Shown here piece by piece: positions 9,198 through 16,556 of a stretch of DNA of 64,000 bases (positions are counted from its first letter, which is position 1; the number at the start of each line of letters is the position of its first letter). Location: the NCBI RefSeq assembly GCF_000956535.1, contig NZ_JYIY01000073.1, forward strand, positions 62,001 to 126,000. The letters are read 5' to 3'. The notes beneath the pieces are model-generated. The model saw only the letters and a list, made by a program, of their open reading frames with translations. It did no database searches and was not told the origin of the DNA. The position numbers were made by a program, and so were the translations under genes. Origin of the DNA: Microbacterium ginsengisoli (GTDB taxonomy: Bacteria; Actinomycetota; Actinomycetes; Actinomycetales; Microbacteriaceae).

Positions 9198-10783
9198 CCG
9201 CCCACCTCCGCAGCCACTGCGGTCGGCAGGGTCACGGTGAAGCGCGTTCCGCCGTCGACCTCGACCTCGACCGTGCCCCCGATGCGGGTGACCGCGTTCA
9301 TCACGAGCGCGAGCCCGAGCCCGCCGTGCGTGGAGTGCGCCGAGCGTTTCGTGGTGAACCCGCGGTCGAACACCTGCGGACGCTCCGACTCGGGGATGCC
9401 GATGCCGTTGTCGGCCACCGAGACCTCGATCGCGACCGGCGACTCGACGATGCGCACCTCCACGAACCGCGGCGCCGCGACGGGCATCAGCGCGTCGAAG
9501 GCGTTGTCGATCATGTTGCCGAGCACGGTCGTCAGGGCCTGCACGTGTCGGGCGTCGGCGTCGAGGTGCGAGTCGGGGGCGATGACGAGCTCGACGCCGC
9601 GCTCGCTCGCCTCGGCGGCCTTGCCGAGCAGCAGTCCGACGATCTGCGGCACCGCGATGCGCGACCTCACGGATTCGTCGAAATCGGCCGACGTGCCCCG
9701 TAGCTCGTTGAGGTACGACAGCGCATCCACGGGACGATCGAGCTCGAGCAGGCCCGCGATCGCGTGCAGACGATTGGTGAACTCGTGCTGCTGGGCACGC
9801 AGCGACTCCGTCAGACTGCGCTGCCCGTCGAGCTCGCGCGCGAGCCCCTCGAGGTCGGTGCGGTCCCGCAGGGTGATGACCGTGCCATGCGGCTTGCCGC
9901 GCAACACCACGGGCATGCGGTTCACGACCAGGCACAGCTCGCTGGTCACGAACAGTTCATCGACCCCGACCGACGGATCGATGAGGATGTCGCGCAGCTC
10001 CCCCGCAGCGACCACCTCGACAAGCGGCCGGCCGGCCGCGGCATCCGGAAGATTCAACAGCCGGCGCGCGGCGTCGTTCACGACGCTGATGCGGCCCGCC
10101 GGGTCGAGCGCGAGCACCCCCTCGCGGATGCCGTGCAGCGTCGCCTCGCGCTCCTGCAGCAGCCGGGCGATCTCATCGAGCTCGAGTCCGAAGGTGCGCT
10201 TCTTCATGCGGCGCGCGACGAACCACGACGCCACCGCACCGAACAGCAGCGCCACGGCGAACCACAGCCCGTAGGACGGCAGCTCCCGCACGAGCTCGCT
10301 CGACACGGAGCTCTCCTGGATGCCCACCGACACCTCGCCGATGACGACGTCGGCCGGGCTGAACAGCGGCACCCGCGCGTTCGCGGTGAGACCCTGCGAT
10401 CCCGAGTTGATGCCCAGATGAACCTGACCGTCCGCAGCCATCACCGGCTCGCTCACCCGCTGCCCCACCAGTGACGGGTCGGGGTGGGAGTGTCGGATTC
10501 CCTGCATGTCGATCAGCACCACGTACGACGCGCCCGTCGAGGACATCGTCGCTGTCGCGTACTCCTGCAGCTGGCCGGCGCACGCCGCAGCCGCCCCGGG
10601 CACCATGCACTGCTGCACCATCGGCACGCTCGCGACCGTCTGCGCGATCGCGGCCGCCCGCGCCTCGAAATCGCGATCGAGATTGGCGCGCACCGTCTGC
10701 GTGAGCAGCAAGAACCCGAACGCCATCGAGGCGGTGAGGATCACCACCTGGGCCAACAGGATCTGGCTCGAGATCTTCCGCAT
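9194..10783 (-). CDS. CitA/DcuS-type sensor histidine kinase
   Basis: Membrane sensor of about 529 residues. A first membrane helix near the N-terminus precedes a periplasmic PDC/CitAP-like sensor. That domain includes YVVLIDMQGIRHSHPDPSLV and GQRVSEPV, the family pattern for carboxylate sensors. A second helix (WFAVALLFGAVASWFVA) follows, then a cytoplasmic PAS domain. The phosphoacceptor region is QHEFTNRLHAIAGLLEL, and the ATPase has N-box DNAFDAL and G-boxes DNGIGIP and GGLGLAL. The start is uncertain: ATG at 10783 or GTG at 10795, neither with a strong ribosome site. Divergent from an ABC importer. Confidence 0.9.
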   Translation of the reverse strand: MRKISSQILLAQVVILTASMAFGFLLLTQTVRANLDRDFEARAAAIAQTVASVPMVQQCMVPGAAAACAGQLQEYATATMSSTGASYVVLIDMQGIRHSHPDPSLVGQRVSEPVMAADGQVHLGINSGSQGLTANARVPLFSPADVVIGEVSVGIQESSVSSELVRELPSYGLWFAVALLFGAVASWFVARRMKKRTFGLELDEIARLLQEREATLHGIREGVLALDPAGRISVVNDAARRLLNLPDAAAGRPLVEVVAAGELRDILIDPSVGVDELFVTSELCLVVNRMPVVLRGKPHGTVITLRDRTDLEGLARELDGQRSLTESLRAQQHEFTNRLHAIAGLLELDRPVDALSYLNELRGTSADFDESVRSRIAVPQIVGLLLGKAAEASERGVELVIAPDSHLDADARHVQALTTVLGNMIDNAFDALMPVAAPRFVEVRIVESPVAIEVSVADNGIGIPESERPQVFDRGFTTKRSAHSTHGGLGLALVMNAVTRIGGTVEVEVDGGTRFTVTLPTAVAAEVGG

Positions 10784-10831
10784 GCGCCGTCGCACCCAGT
10801 GATTGTGAGTCCTCGACGCACCGATGGCAAG

Positions 10832-10845
10832 GCGCACCGGTGCGC
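10832..10845. promoter_or_regulatory. GC-rich palindrome in a divergent control region
   Basis: GCGCACCGGTGCGC is a perfect 14-bp palindrome between the sensor kinase and ABC transporter genes. It could be an operator, but its GC content makes chance occurrence plausible. Confidence 0.3.
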
Positions 10846-10895
10846 GAAACGCGCAGAAGCCGCGCAACGGGCACAACGAGACGAACCCGCAGAAC
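10842..10895 (+). repeat. six-unit array with 9-bp period
   Basis: Six successive 9-bp units each end in AAC or AAG (for example GCGCGAAAC, CCGCGCAAC, GGGCACAAC, CCGCAGAAC). It lies between divergent promoters, in the place where a response regulator would bind. Only the AA positions are fully conserved. Confidence 0.4.
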
Positions 10896-10978
10896 CGCGA
10901 CGCCGCGGCATCCGCTCTCGCACGATGGGTCCACTCCTCCCCGGAGGTTCCCGCTCACCAAGACAGAGAGGTCTTGCC

Positions 10979-11821
10979 ATGGACGACACCCCCTCGCGCG
11001 GCCCCGGCCATCGCGACGACGGCGCGCGCATCGACATCGTCGGACTCACCAAGCGCTTCCTCACCCCGAAGGGCGAGGCGTTCACCGCGATCCGCGACGT
11101 GTCGCTCACCGTCGAACCCGGCCAGTTCTGCGCCATCGTCGGACCGACAGGATGCGGCAAGTCGACGACCCTCGGACAGGTGTCCGGTCTCGACAAGCCG
11201 AGCGCCGGGCACGTGTCGGTCGGCGGCACGCGGGTCGACGGCATCACCGACGGCGTCAGCTTCATGTTCCAGGCCGACTCGCTCTTCCCCTGGAAGACCG
11301 TGCTCGACAACGTGAAGATCGGGCCCGTGCTCAAGGGCATGCCGCGGGCACAGGCGACGGTGCTCGCGCGCGACTGGATCCGACGTGTCGGCCTCGCCGG
11401 CTTCGAGGACCGCTACCCGCACCAGCTCTCCGGCGGCATGCGCAAGCGCGTCGCGATGGCGGCCGCCCTGATCAACAACCCGCGCATCCTCCTGATGGAC
11501 GAGCCGTTCGGCGCCCTCGACGTGCAGACCAAGGCGATCATGCAGACCGAGCTGCTGGCGCTGTGGGAGGAGTACCGGCCCTCGGTGCTGTTCATCACAC
11601 ACGACCTCGATGAGGCCGTCGCCCTGGCGGACCGCGTGGTGATCATGACCACGAGTCCCGGCACCGTCAAGGACGTGTTCGACATCGACCTGCCCCGACC
11701 CCGCGGCGACGTGCAGGAGATCCGCCACGAGGCGCGGTTCCTCGAGCTGCAGGGCCAGATCTGGCAGTCGCTGCGCGACGAGGTCACTCGCGCGTACGCA
11801 CGGACGGCGGATGCGGCATGA
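10979..11821 (+). CDS. NitT/TauT-type ABC transporter ATP-binding protein
   Basis: ATPase of 280 residues energising the permease encoded next. Walker A is GPTGCGKST and the Q-loop is MFQADSLFPWKTV. The signature is LSGGMRKRVAMA, Walker B is LLMDEPFGALD and the H-loop is FITHDLDEA. MRKR instead of the usual QRQR is seen in this subfamily. The ATG at 10979 follows AGAGAGG. Its stop overlaps the permease ATG (ATGA). First gene of a three-gene operon divergent from a CitA/DcuS-type sensor, so a carboxylate or aromatic acid substrate is possible but unproven. Confidence 0.93.
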   Translation: MDDTPSRGPGHRDDGARIDIVGLTKRFLTPKGEAFTAIRDVSLTVEPGQFCAIVGPTGCGKSTTLGQVSGLDKPSAGHVSVGGTRVDGITDGVSFMFQADSLFPWKTVLDNVKIGPVLKGMPRAQATVLARDWIRRVGLAGFEDRYPHQLSGGMRKRVAMAAALINNPRILLMDEPFGALDVQTKAIMQTELLALWEEYRPSVLFITHDLDEAVALADRVVIMTTSPGTVKDVFDIDLPRPRGDVQEIRHEARFLELQGQIWQSLRDEVTRAYARTADAA

Positions 11822-12687
11822 CCGCCGTGAGCCTGCCGGGCGCCGCCGCCGCATCCGAGACGAGCATCCAATCCGCCGCGCGCGCCAGCCGGCGCCGCCG
11901 CATCGCCTGGGTGTGGATCGGACGGATCCTGCTCGCCGTCGTGGTCATCGGCGGCTGGCAGCTGTTCACCGAGCTCGGCTGGGTCGATCCGTTCTTCTTC
12001 GGCCAGCCGAGCGGCATCTGGGACAGCCTGGTGCGGCTGTTCACCGTCGGAACGGCGTTCGGCTCGATCTGGGAGAACCTCTGGGTCACGGTGCAGGAAG
12101 CCCTCTACGGCTTCGCGCTGGGCACCGTCGTGGGCGTCATCCTCGGCATCCTGCTGGGGACGAACCGCTACCTGTCGGCGGTGTTCGGCCCGTACATCAA
12201 GGTGCTCAACTCGATCCCCCGCATCGTTCTCGGCTCGATCTTCATCGTCGCGTTCGGCCTCGGGATCTTCCCGAAGGTGCTGCTGGCGGCGGTGCTCGTC
12301 TTCTTCGCGGTGTTCTTCAATGCGTTCCAGGGCGTGCGCGAGGTCGACCAGAACCTCGTCTCCAACGTGCGCGTGCTCGGGGCGACCCCGCTGCAGGTCG
12401 CGCGGCACGTCACCATCCCGTCGGCGATGACCTGGATCATCGCGAGCCTGCACACCGCGTTCGGGTTCGCCATCATCGGCGCCCTCGTCGCGGAGGTGCT
12501 CGGGGCGCAGAAGGGCATCGGCCTGATCATCAGCCAGGCCCAGGGCAACTTCGACCCGAACACCGTGTTCGCCTGCATGGCGATCATCGCCGTGTTCACC
12601 CTCGTCGCCGAGTACCTCATCACGCTGCTCGAGCATGCGGTGCTCAAGTGGCGTCCCCCCGTGCGGTCCGAGGCGCAGAGCATCTGA
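11818..12687 (+). CDS. NitT/TauT-type ABC transporter permease
   Basis: Inner-membrane permease of 289 residues with about six helices (SsuC/TauC-like, BPD_transp_1). The EAA-loop region reads QNLVSNVRVLGATPLQVARH, followed by VTIPSAMTWIIASLHTAFGF, the usual coupling-helix arrangement. Translationally coupled to the ATPase gene by a 4-bp overlap. Confidence 0.93.
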   Translation: MTAVSLPGAAAASETSIQSAARASRRRRIAWVWIGRILLAVVVIGGWQLFTELGWVDPFFFGQPSGIWDSLVRLFTVGTAFGSIWENLWVTVQEALYGFALGTVVGVILGILLGTNRYLSAVFGPYIKVLNSIPRIVLGSIFIVAFGLGIFPKVLLAAVLVFFAVFFNAFQGVREVDQNLVSNVRVLGATPLQVARHVTIPSAMTWIIASLHTAFGFAIIGALVAEVLGAQKGIGLIISQAQGNFDPNTVFACMAIIAVFTLVAEYLITLLEHAVLKWRPPVRSEAQSI

Positions 12688-12780
12688 CCGCGGCATCCGC
12701 CCCCTGATCGTCGACCCCGTCGACACCCTGCGGCGTGCTCCCGGGCCCGCCCTGCATCACATCCACAGAAAGGCATTTCA

Positions 12781-13866
12781 ATGAAGAAACGCGCACTGCT
12801 CGCCATGGCCGCCGTCGGCCTCGCGACCCTCTCGCTCGCCGGCTGCGCCGGCAGCGGATCGACCACCGCGAGCGCCGGATCGACCGACCTCCCGACCGTG
12901 AAAATCATGGTCGGCGGCATCGACAAGCAGATCTACCTCCCCTACCAGCTCGCGCAGAGCCTCGGCTTCTACCAGAAGTACGGCGTGAACGTCGAGCTGT
13001 CCACCGAGCAGCAAGGCGGCGTCGGCGCCGAGGACGCCATGGCCTCCGGCCAGGTCGACTTCGCCGGCGCGTGGTACATCCACACCGTCGACTTCCAGTC
13101 GAAGGGCAAGAACGTCATCAACGTGGTGCAGCTGTCGGGCGCCCCCGGTGAGCGCGAGATGTGCAGTTCGAAGAGCGGCGTCACCTCCGCGGCCGACTTC
13201 AAGGGCAAGACCCTCGGCGTCACCGACCTCGGGTCGGGCACCGACGAGCTCACCCAGTTCATCGCCGCCCAGGCCGGAGTCGCCCACAACGACTACACGA
13301 CCCTCGCGGTCGGCGCAGGCTCCACGGCCATCGCGGCGATCCAGCGAGGCTCGGCGGACTGCGTGATGACGACCCAGCCGACCGTCGGCGCACTCGAGTC
13401 GAAGAACCTCGCCTCGACCGCGATCGACCTCGCGACGACGGCCGGCGCCCAGAAGGCGCTCGGCGGTGCGTGGCCGGCGGCGGGCCTGCTCGGCCGCGCC
13501 GACTGGGTCGCCGCCCACCAGGACGAGACGCAGAAGGTCGTCGACGCGCTCGTCGCGACGATGCACTGGATCGACACCCACACCGCGACGGACATCGCCA
13601 ACGCGCTGCCTGCCGACTTCGTGCAGAACAGCACCATCACGAAGGACCAGTACATCGCCGGCCTCACGACCGACAAGGGGCAATTCCTTCCCGACGGAAT
13701 CATGCCCGCCGGTGGCCCGAAGACGATCTTCGCGATGGAGAAGCTGATCGGCGTCGACACGTCGAAGGTCACAATCTCCGACACGTTCACCAACAGCTAC
13801 GCCGAAGCGGCGAACAAGCTCGAGGGAACCGCGGTGACCACGACGCCGGCGGGAGCCGACGGCTGA
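12781..13866 (+). CDS. ABC transporter substrate-binding lipoprotein (NMT1/THI5-like)
   Basis: Exported binding protein of 361 residues that captures the substrate for the preceding ATPase and permease. The signal peptide ends in the lipobox LSLAGC (Cys about residue 22). The SsuA/NMT1-like fold begins with YLPYQLAQSLGFYQKYGVNV, and GKTLGVTDLGSGTDELTQF forms the hinge and ligand region. GAAAGG precedes the ATG. A 93-bp gap separates it from the permease, with no strong terminator. Ligand unknown. The divergent carboxylate-type sensor is the only hint. Confidence 0.92.
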   Translation: MKKRALLAMAAVGLATLSLAGCAGSGSTTASAGSTDLPTVKIMVGGIDKQIYLPYQLAQSLGFYQKYGVNVELSTEQQGGVGAEDAMASGQVDFAGAWYIHTVDFQSKGKNVINVVQLSGAPGEREMCSSKSGVTSAADFKGKTLGVTDLGSGTDELTQFIAAQAGVAHNDYTTLAVGAGSTAIAAIQRGSADCVMTTQPTVGALESKNLASTAIDLATTAGAQKALGGAWPAAGLLGRADWVAAHQDETQKVVDALVATMHWIDTHTATDIANALPADFVQNSTITKDQYIAGLTTDKGQFLPDGIMPAGGPKTIFAMEKLIGVDTSKVTISDTFTNSYAEAANKLEGTAVTTTPAGADG

Positions 13867-13876
13867 GCACGGTCAG

Positions 13877-13912
13877 GACGGCGGGGGTCCCGGTCTCGGG
13901 GCCCCCGTCGTC
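13877..13912. terminator. terminator between the convergent ABC operon and bioN
   Basis: GACGGCGGGGG pairs imperfectly with CCCCCGTCGTC around a GC-rich loop. It sits 10 bases past the binding-protein stop and 14 bases before the bioN stop. Confidence 0.6.
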
Positions 13913-13925
13913 GTGACGTCACCGG

Positions 13926-14522
13926 TCAGCCGACCCCGCGGGCCGCGAGCGCCTCGCCGAGCCGGTCGGCGTGCTGCAGCGCGAGCACCACGTACGGCAC
14001 GGTGAAGGCGCGGGGCGTCGCCCGAGCACCGCGGGCGCGCAGCGTCTCGCGCACCTCGCCGGCGAGGGAGGCCAGCACGGGGATGGTCGCGAAGGTGACG
14101 ACGAGCAGCAGCGCCGTCCGCTCGGGATCGATCCGCACGAACCGCAGCGGCGCGAGCCCCACCTCGAGCGCGCCGAGCAGCGCCGTCACGCGGGTCGTGA
14201 GTGCGAGAACGGATGCCGCCGCCACCGCCGCGAGCACGCGCACGGTGTTGATGACCGCGGGCTCGATGCCGAGGAAGATGACCTGTCCGATCAGGCTCAC
14301 GACCGCGAGCCACCGCAGCGCCCAGAGCTGGCGGCCGAGCTGCGGCATCCCGAGTCCGCCGATGAGGAACAGGGCGACCGGCGCCAGCACCGCGGGCGCG
14401 AGCGCCCACCACGCCGTCGGAAGCAGCGAGATCGCCAGCACCACCACGAGCACCAGCACGATCTTGACGCCCGGCCGGGCGCGGTGCAGCAGGCCGTCAC
14501 CGTCGACGTAGAGGCTCAGCAC
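13926..14522 (-). CDS. bioN: biotin ECF transporter transmembrane protein (EcfT/BioN)
   Basis: Membrane coupling subunit of 198 residues, with about four to five helices and the cytoplasmic Ala-Arg-Gly coupling motifs seen as RARGARA and ALAARG near the C-terminus. It links the BioM ATPase to BioY. The GTG start overlaps the end of bioM by seven bases. Last gene of the bioYMN operon. Confidence 0.88.
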   Translation of the reverse strand: MLSLYVDGDGLLHRARPGVKIVLVLVVVLAISLLPTAWWALAPAVLAPVALFLIGGLGMPQLGRQLWALRWLAVVSLIGQVIFLGIEPAVINTVRVLAAVAAASVLALTTRVTALLGALEVGLAPLRFVRIDPERTALLLVVTFATIPVLASLAGEVRETLRARGARATPRAFTVPYVVLALQHADRLGEALAARGVG

Positions 14523-15211
14523 GGGGCATCCGCCACGATCGCGTCGTAGCGGGCGATGACCTCGGCGGGAGGCCCGACCTCGATCAGGCGCCCTCCGTCA
14601 AAGAGCACGGCCGTCTCGCAGCGCGCGGCGAGCGCGAGGTCGTGCGTGACGAGCAGCAGCCGATGCCCGGCCGCCTCGAAGAGGTGGTCGGCGACGCGAC
14701 GCGCGTTGCGGGCGTCGAGCATTCCCGTCGGCTCGTCGGCGATCACCAGGTCGGGCCGCCGCACGAACGCGCCGCACACGGCGAGCAGCTGCTTCTGACC
14801 GCTCGAGAGCTCGTGCGCCGCGCGGTCGGCGAGCGGCGCCAGCCCGAACCGGTCGAGTGCCGCATCGACCCGTTCCGCAGCCTCGGCGCGCGGGAGACGC
14901 AGCGAACGCAGCGAGAACTCGACGTCCTCGCGCACGGTGGGCATGACGATCTGCGCGTCCGGGTTCGAGAACACGAACGCCACCCGGCGTCGCAACTCGG
15001 CGGCGTCGCGCCGGGGATCGAGTCCGAGCACGTCGAGTGAGCCGGATGTCGCGGCCCCGAGGCCTCCCACGAGCCGGGCGAACGTCGACTTGCCCGAGCC
15101 GTTCGCCCCGAGGACGGCGACCGTGCGGGCGTCGAGGTGCAGCGAGACATCCACCAGCACCTCGACGGCGCCCGCGACGACGCCGACGTTCTCGAGTCGG
15201 ATGCCGGTCAT
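14516..15211 (-). CDS. bioM: biotin ECF transporter ATPase (EcfA/BioM)
   Basis: ABC ATPase of 231 residues. Walker A is GANGSGKST, the Q-loop region is VFSNPDAQIVMPTVREDV (typical of cobalt/biotin ECF ATPases), the signature is LSSGQKQ, Walker B is LVIADEPTGMLD and the H-loop is VTHD. It energises biotin uptake with BioN and BioY. Starts 7 bp after the bioY stop. Confidence 0.92.
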   Translation of the reverse strand: MTGIRLENVGVVAGAVEVLVDVSLHLDARTVAVLGANGSGKSTFARLVGGLGAATSGSLDVLGLDPRRDAAELRRRVAFVFSNPDAQIVMPTVREDVEFSLRSLRLPRAEAAERVDAALDRFGLAPLADRAAHELSSGQKQLLAVCGAFVRRPDLVIADEPTGMLDARNARRVADHLFEAAGHRLLLVTHDLALAARCETAVLFDGGRLIEVGPPAEVIARYDAIVADAPC

Positions 15212-15218
15212 GCTCCGA

Positions 15219-15830
15219 TCATGCCTGGCCGTCGGCGATCACGGGCACCGCCGTGGTCGCAGGCGCCGGGCGCGGCGCGAGCCGGAAGGCGCGCGGGTAC
15301 GCACGCCAGAGGGTGAGCACCACGACCGTCGCGATGGCGACCTTGATGAGGTCACCGGGGATGAACGCGATCGACGAGATGGCCGCGGCATCCAGCGGAA
15401 TGCGCACGATCAGGGCGACGAACGGGACGCCCACCGCGTAGATCGCGACGATGCCGCCGAGCAGCAGGCCCGCGATCGTGGTGGTCCAATGGATGCGGCC
15501 GCCGATGCGCACGACGAGTCCGATGACGATCGCCCCGAGGATCCAGCCGAGCATGTAGCCGACGGTCGGGCCCACGAAGACGGCGAAGCCGCCGCGGCCA
15601 CCGGCGAGGAGCGGGAGGCCCACGGCGACGAGCGCGAGCAGCACGGTCACCGAGAGCGCGCCGAGCCACGGCCCGAGGATCGCGCCCGCGAGCATGACGC
15701 CGAGCGTCTGCGGGGTGATCGGCACGGGACCGATGTTGATGCTGCCCGGCAGGCCGAGCACGGCGATGAGGGCGGCGAAGACGGCGACGCGGGCGAGGTC
15801 TGTCGCGTCGATGCGACGGGTGGCGGCCAT
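15219..15830 (-). CDS. bioY: biotin-binding ECF S-component BioY
   Basis: Integral membrane protein of 203 residues that binds biotin with high affinity. Family features are GSINIGPVPITPQTLGVMLAGAILGP in the first half, GGRGGFAVFVGPTVGYMLGW, and FIPGDLIK late in the protein. AAGGAT precedes the ATG. First gene of bioYMN. The upstream region carries two BioQ-type palindromes shared with the divergent regulator gene. Confidence 0.96.
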   Translation of the reverse strand: MAATRRIDATDLARVAVFAALIAVLGLPGSINIGPVPITPQTLGVMLAGAILGPWLGALSVTVLLALVAVGLPLLAGGRGGFAVFVGPTVGYMLGWILGAIVIGLVVRIGGRIHWTTTIAGLLLGGIVAIYAVGVPFVALIVRIPLDAAAISSIAFIPGDLIKVAIATVVVLTLWRAYPRAFRLAPRPAPATTAVPVIADGQA

Positions 15831-15854
15831 GGGGATCCTTCGGGACGGGTTACC

Positions 15855-15882
15855 TGAACACTGTTCACCTGAACGGCGTTCA
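15855..15882. promoter_or_regulatory. two BioQ operator palindromes
   Basis: TGAACACTGTTCA (15855-15867) and TGAACGGCGTTCA (15870-15882) are perfect 5-3-5 palindromes separated by two bases. They match the TGAAC-N3-GTTCA form described for BioQ boxes in corynebacteria and mycobacteria. They lie between bioY and bioQ and adjoin the -10 elements of both. Confidence 0.9.
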
Positions 15883-15889
15883 GTATAGT
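15882..15889. promoter_or_regulatory. symmetric bidirectional -10 element between bioY and bioQ
   Basis: AGTATAGT contains TATAGT on the plus strand (15884-15889) and TATACT on the minus strand (15887-15882). The plus-strand -10 is six bases before the bioQ GTG, giving a leaderless bioQ mRNA. The minus-strand -10 would give bioY a leader of about 45 bases containing both operators. Confidence 0.6.
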
Positions 15890-15895
15890 GACATC

Positions 15896-16555
15896 GTGCC
15901 CGCCGACTCCGCCCCGAGACGTCACACCCGTGACGGCGTCGCCCTGGCCGCCCTCGCGATCCTCGACGAGTGGGGCCTCGCCGACCTCACCATGCGCCGG
16001 CTCGCCACCTCCCTCGACGTGCAGCCGAGCGCCCTCTACTGGCACTTCCCCAACAAGCAGAGCCTGCTCGCCGACCTCGCCGACCTCATCGTCGCGCGCG
16101 TGCGACCGGTCGCGGTGACGGATGCCGCGTGGCCCGAGCCCGTGCGCGCCGAAGCCGCCGCGCTCCGCGACGCCCTGCTCGCCTACCGCGACGGCGCGGA
16201 GCTCGTCGCCTCGACCCTCGCGCTCGGGCTCGGGGGCGAGGCATCCGTCACCCGGCTCGCCGACGCGATCGCCGGCGGCGGGTTCGACGCCGCGACCTCC
16301 CGGCGCGCCGCGGTCGCCCTGCTGCACTTCGTGCTCGGGCAGGTCGGATACGAGCAGCAGCGCCTGCAGTTCGACAGTCTCGGGGTCGTGCCCGCCGGCA
16401 GCGCCCTCGACGACACCCCGCCGCACGAGGCGTTCGCATTCGGGGTCGACCTGTTCGTCACGGGCCTCGGCGCGCCCCACCTCGGCACGCACAACGCCCG
16501 GCCCGCGCCGACCGGGCGCGGAACGGATGCCGCGGGCCGCCGGCCGCGCGCCTGA
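15896..16555 (+). CDS. bioQ: TetR-family biotin repressor BioQ
   Basis: TetR-family regulator of 219 residues. The N-terminal helix-turn-helix reads LADLTMRRLATSLDVQPSAL followed by YWHFPNKQSLLADL. The C-terminal domain has the TetR_C pattern LLHFVLGQVGYEQQR. The calling evidence is positional: divergent from bioYMN with two BioQ-type operators between. It therefore probably represses both bioYMN and itself. In BioQ systems the signal is linked to biotin ligase or biotinyl state rather than BirA, since actinobacterial BirA lacks a DNA-binding domain. The GTG start fits a leaderless transcript. Confidence 0.88.
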   Translation: MPADSAPRRHTRDGVALAALAILDEWGLADLTMRRLATSLDVQPSALYWHFPNKQSLLADLADLIVARVRPVAVTDAAWPEPVRAEAAALRDALLAYRDGAELVASTLALGLGGEASVTRLADAIAGGGFDAATSRRAAVALLHFVLGQVGYEQQRLQFDSLGVVPAGSALDDTPPHEAFAFGVDLFVTGLGAPHLGTHNARPAPTGRGTDAAGRRPRA

Positions 16556-16556
16556 C

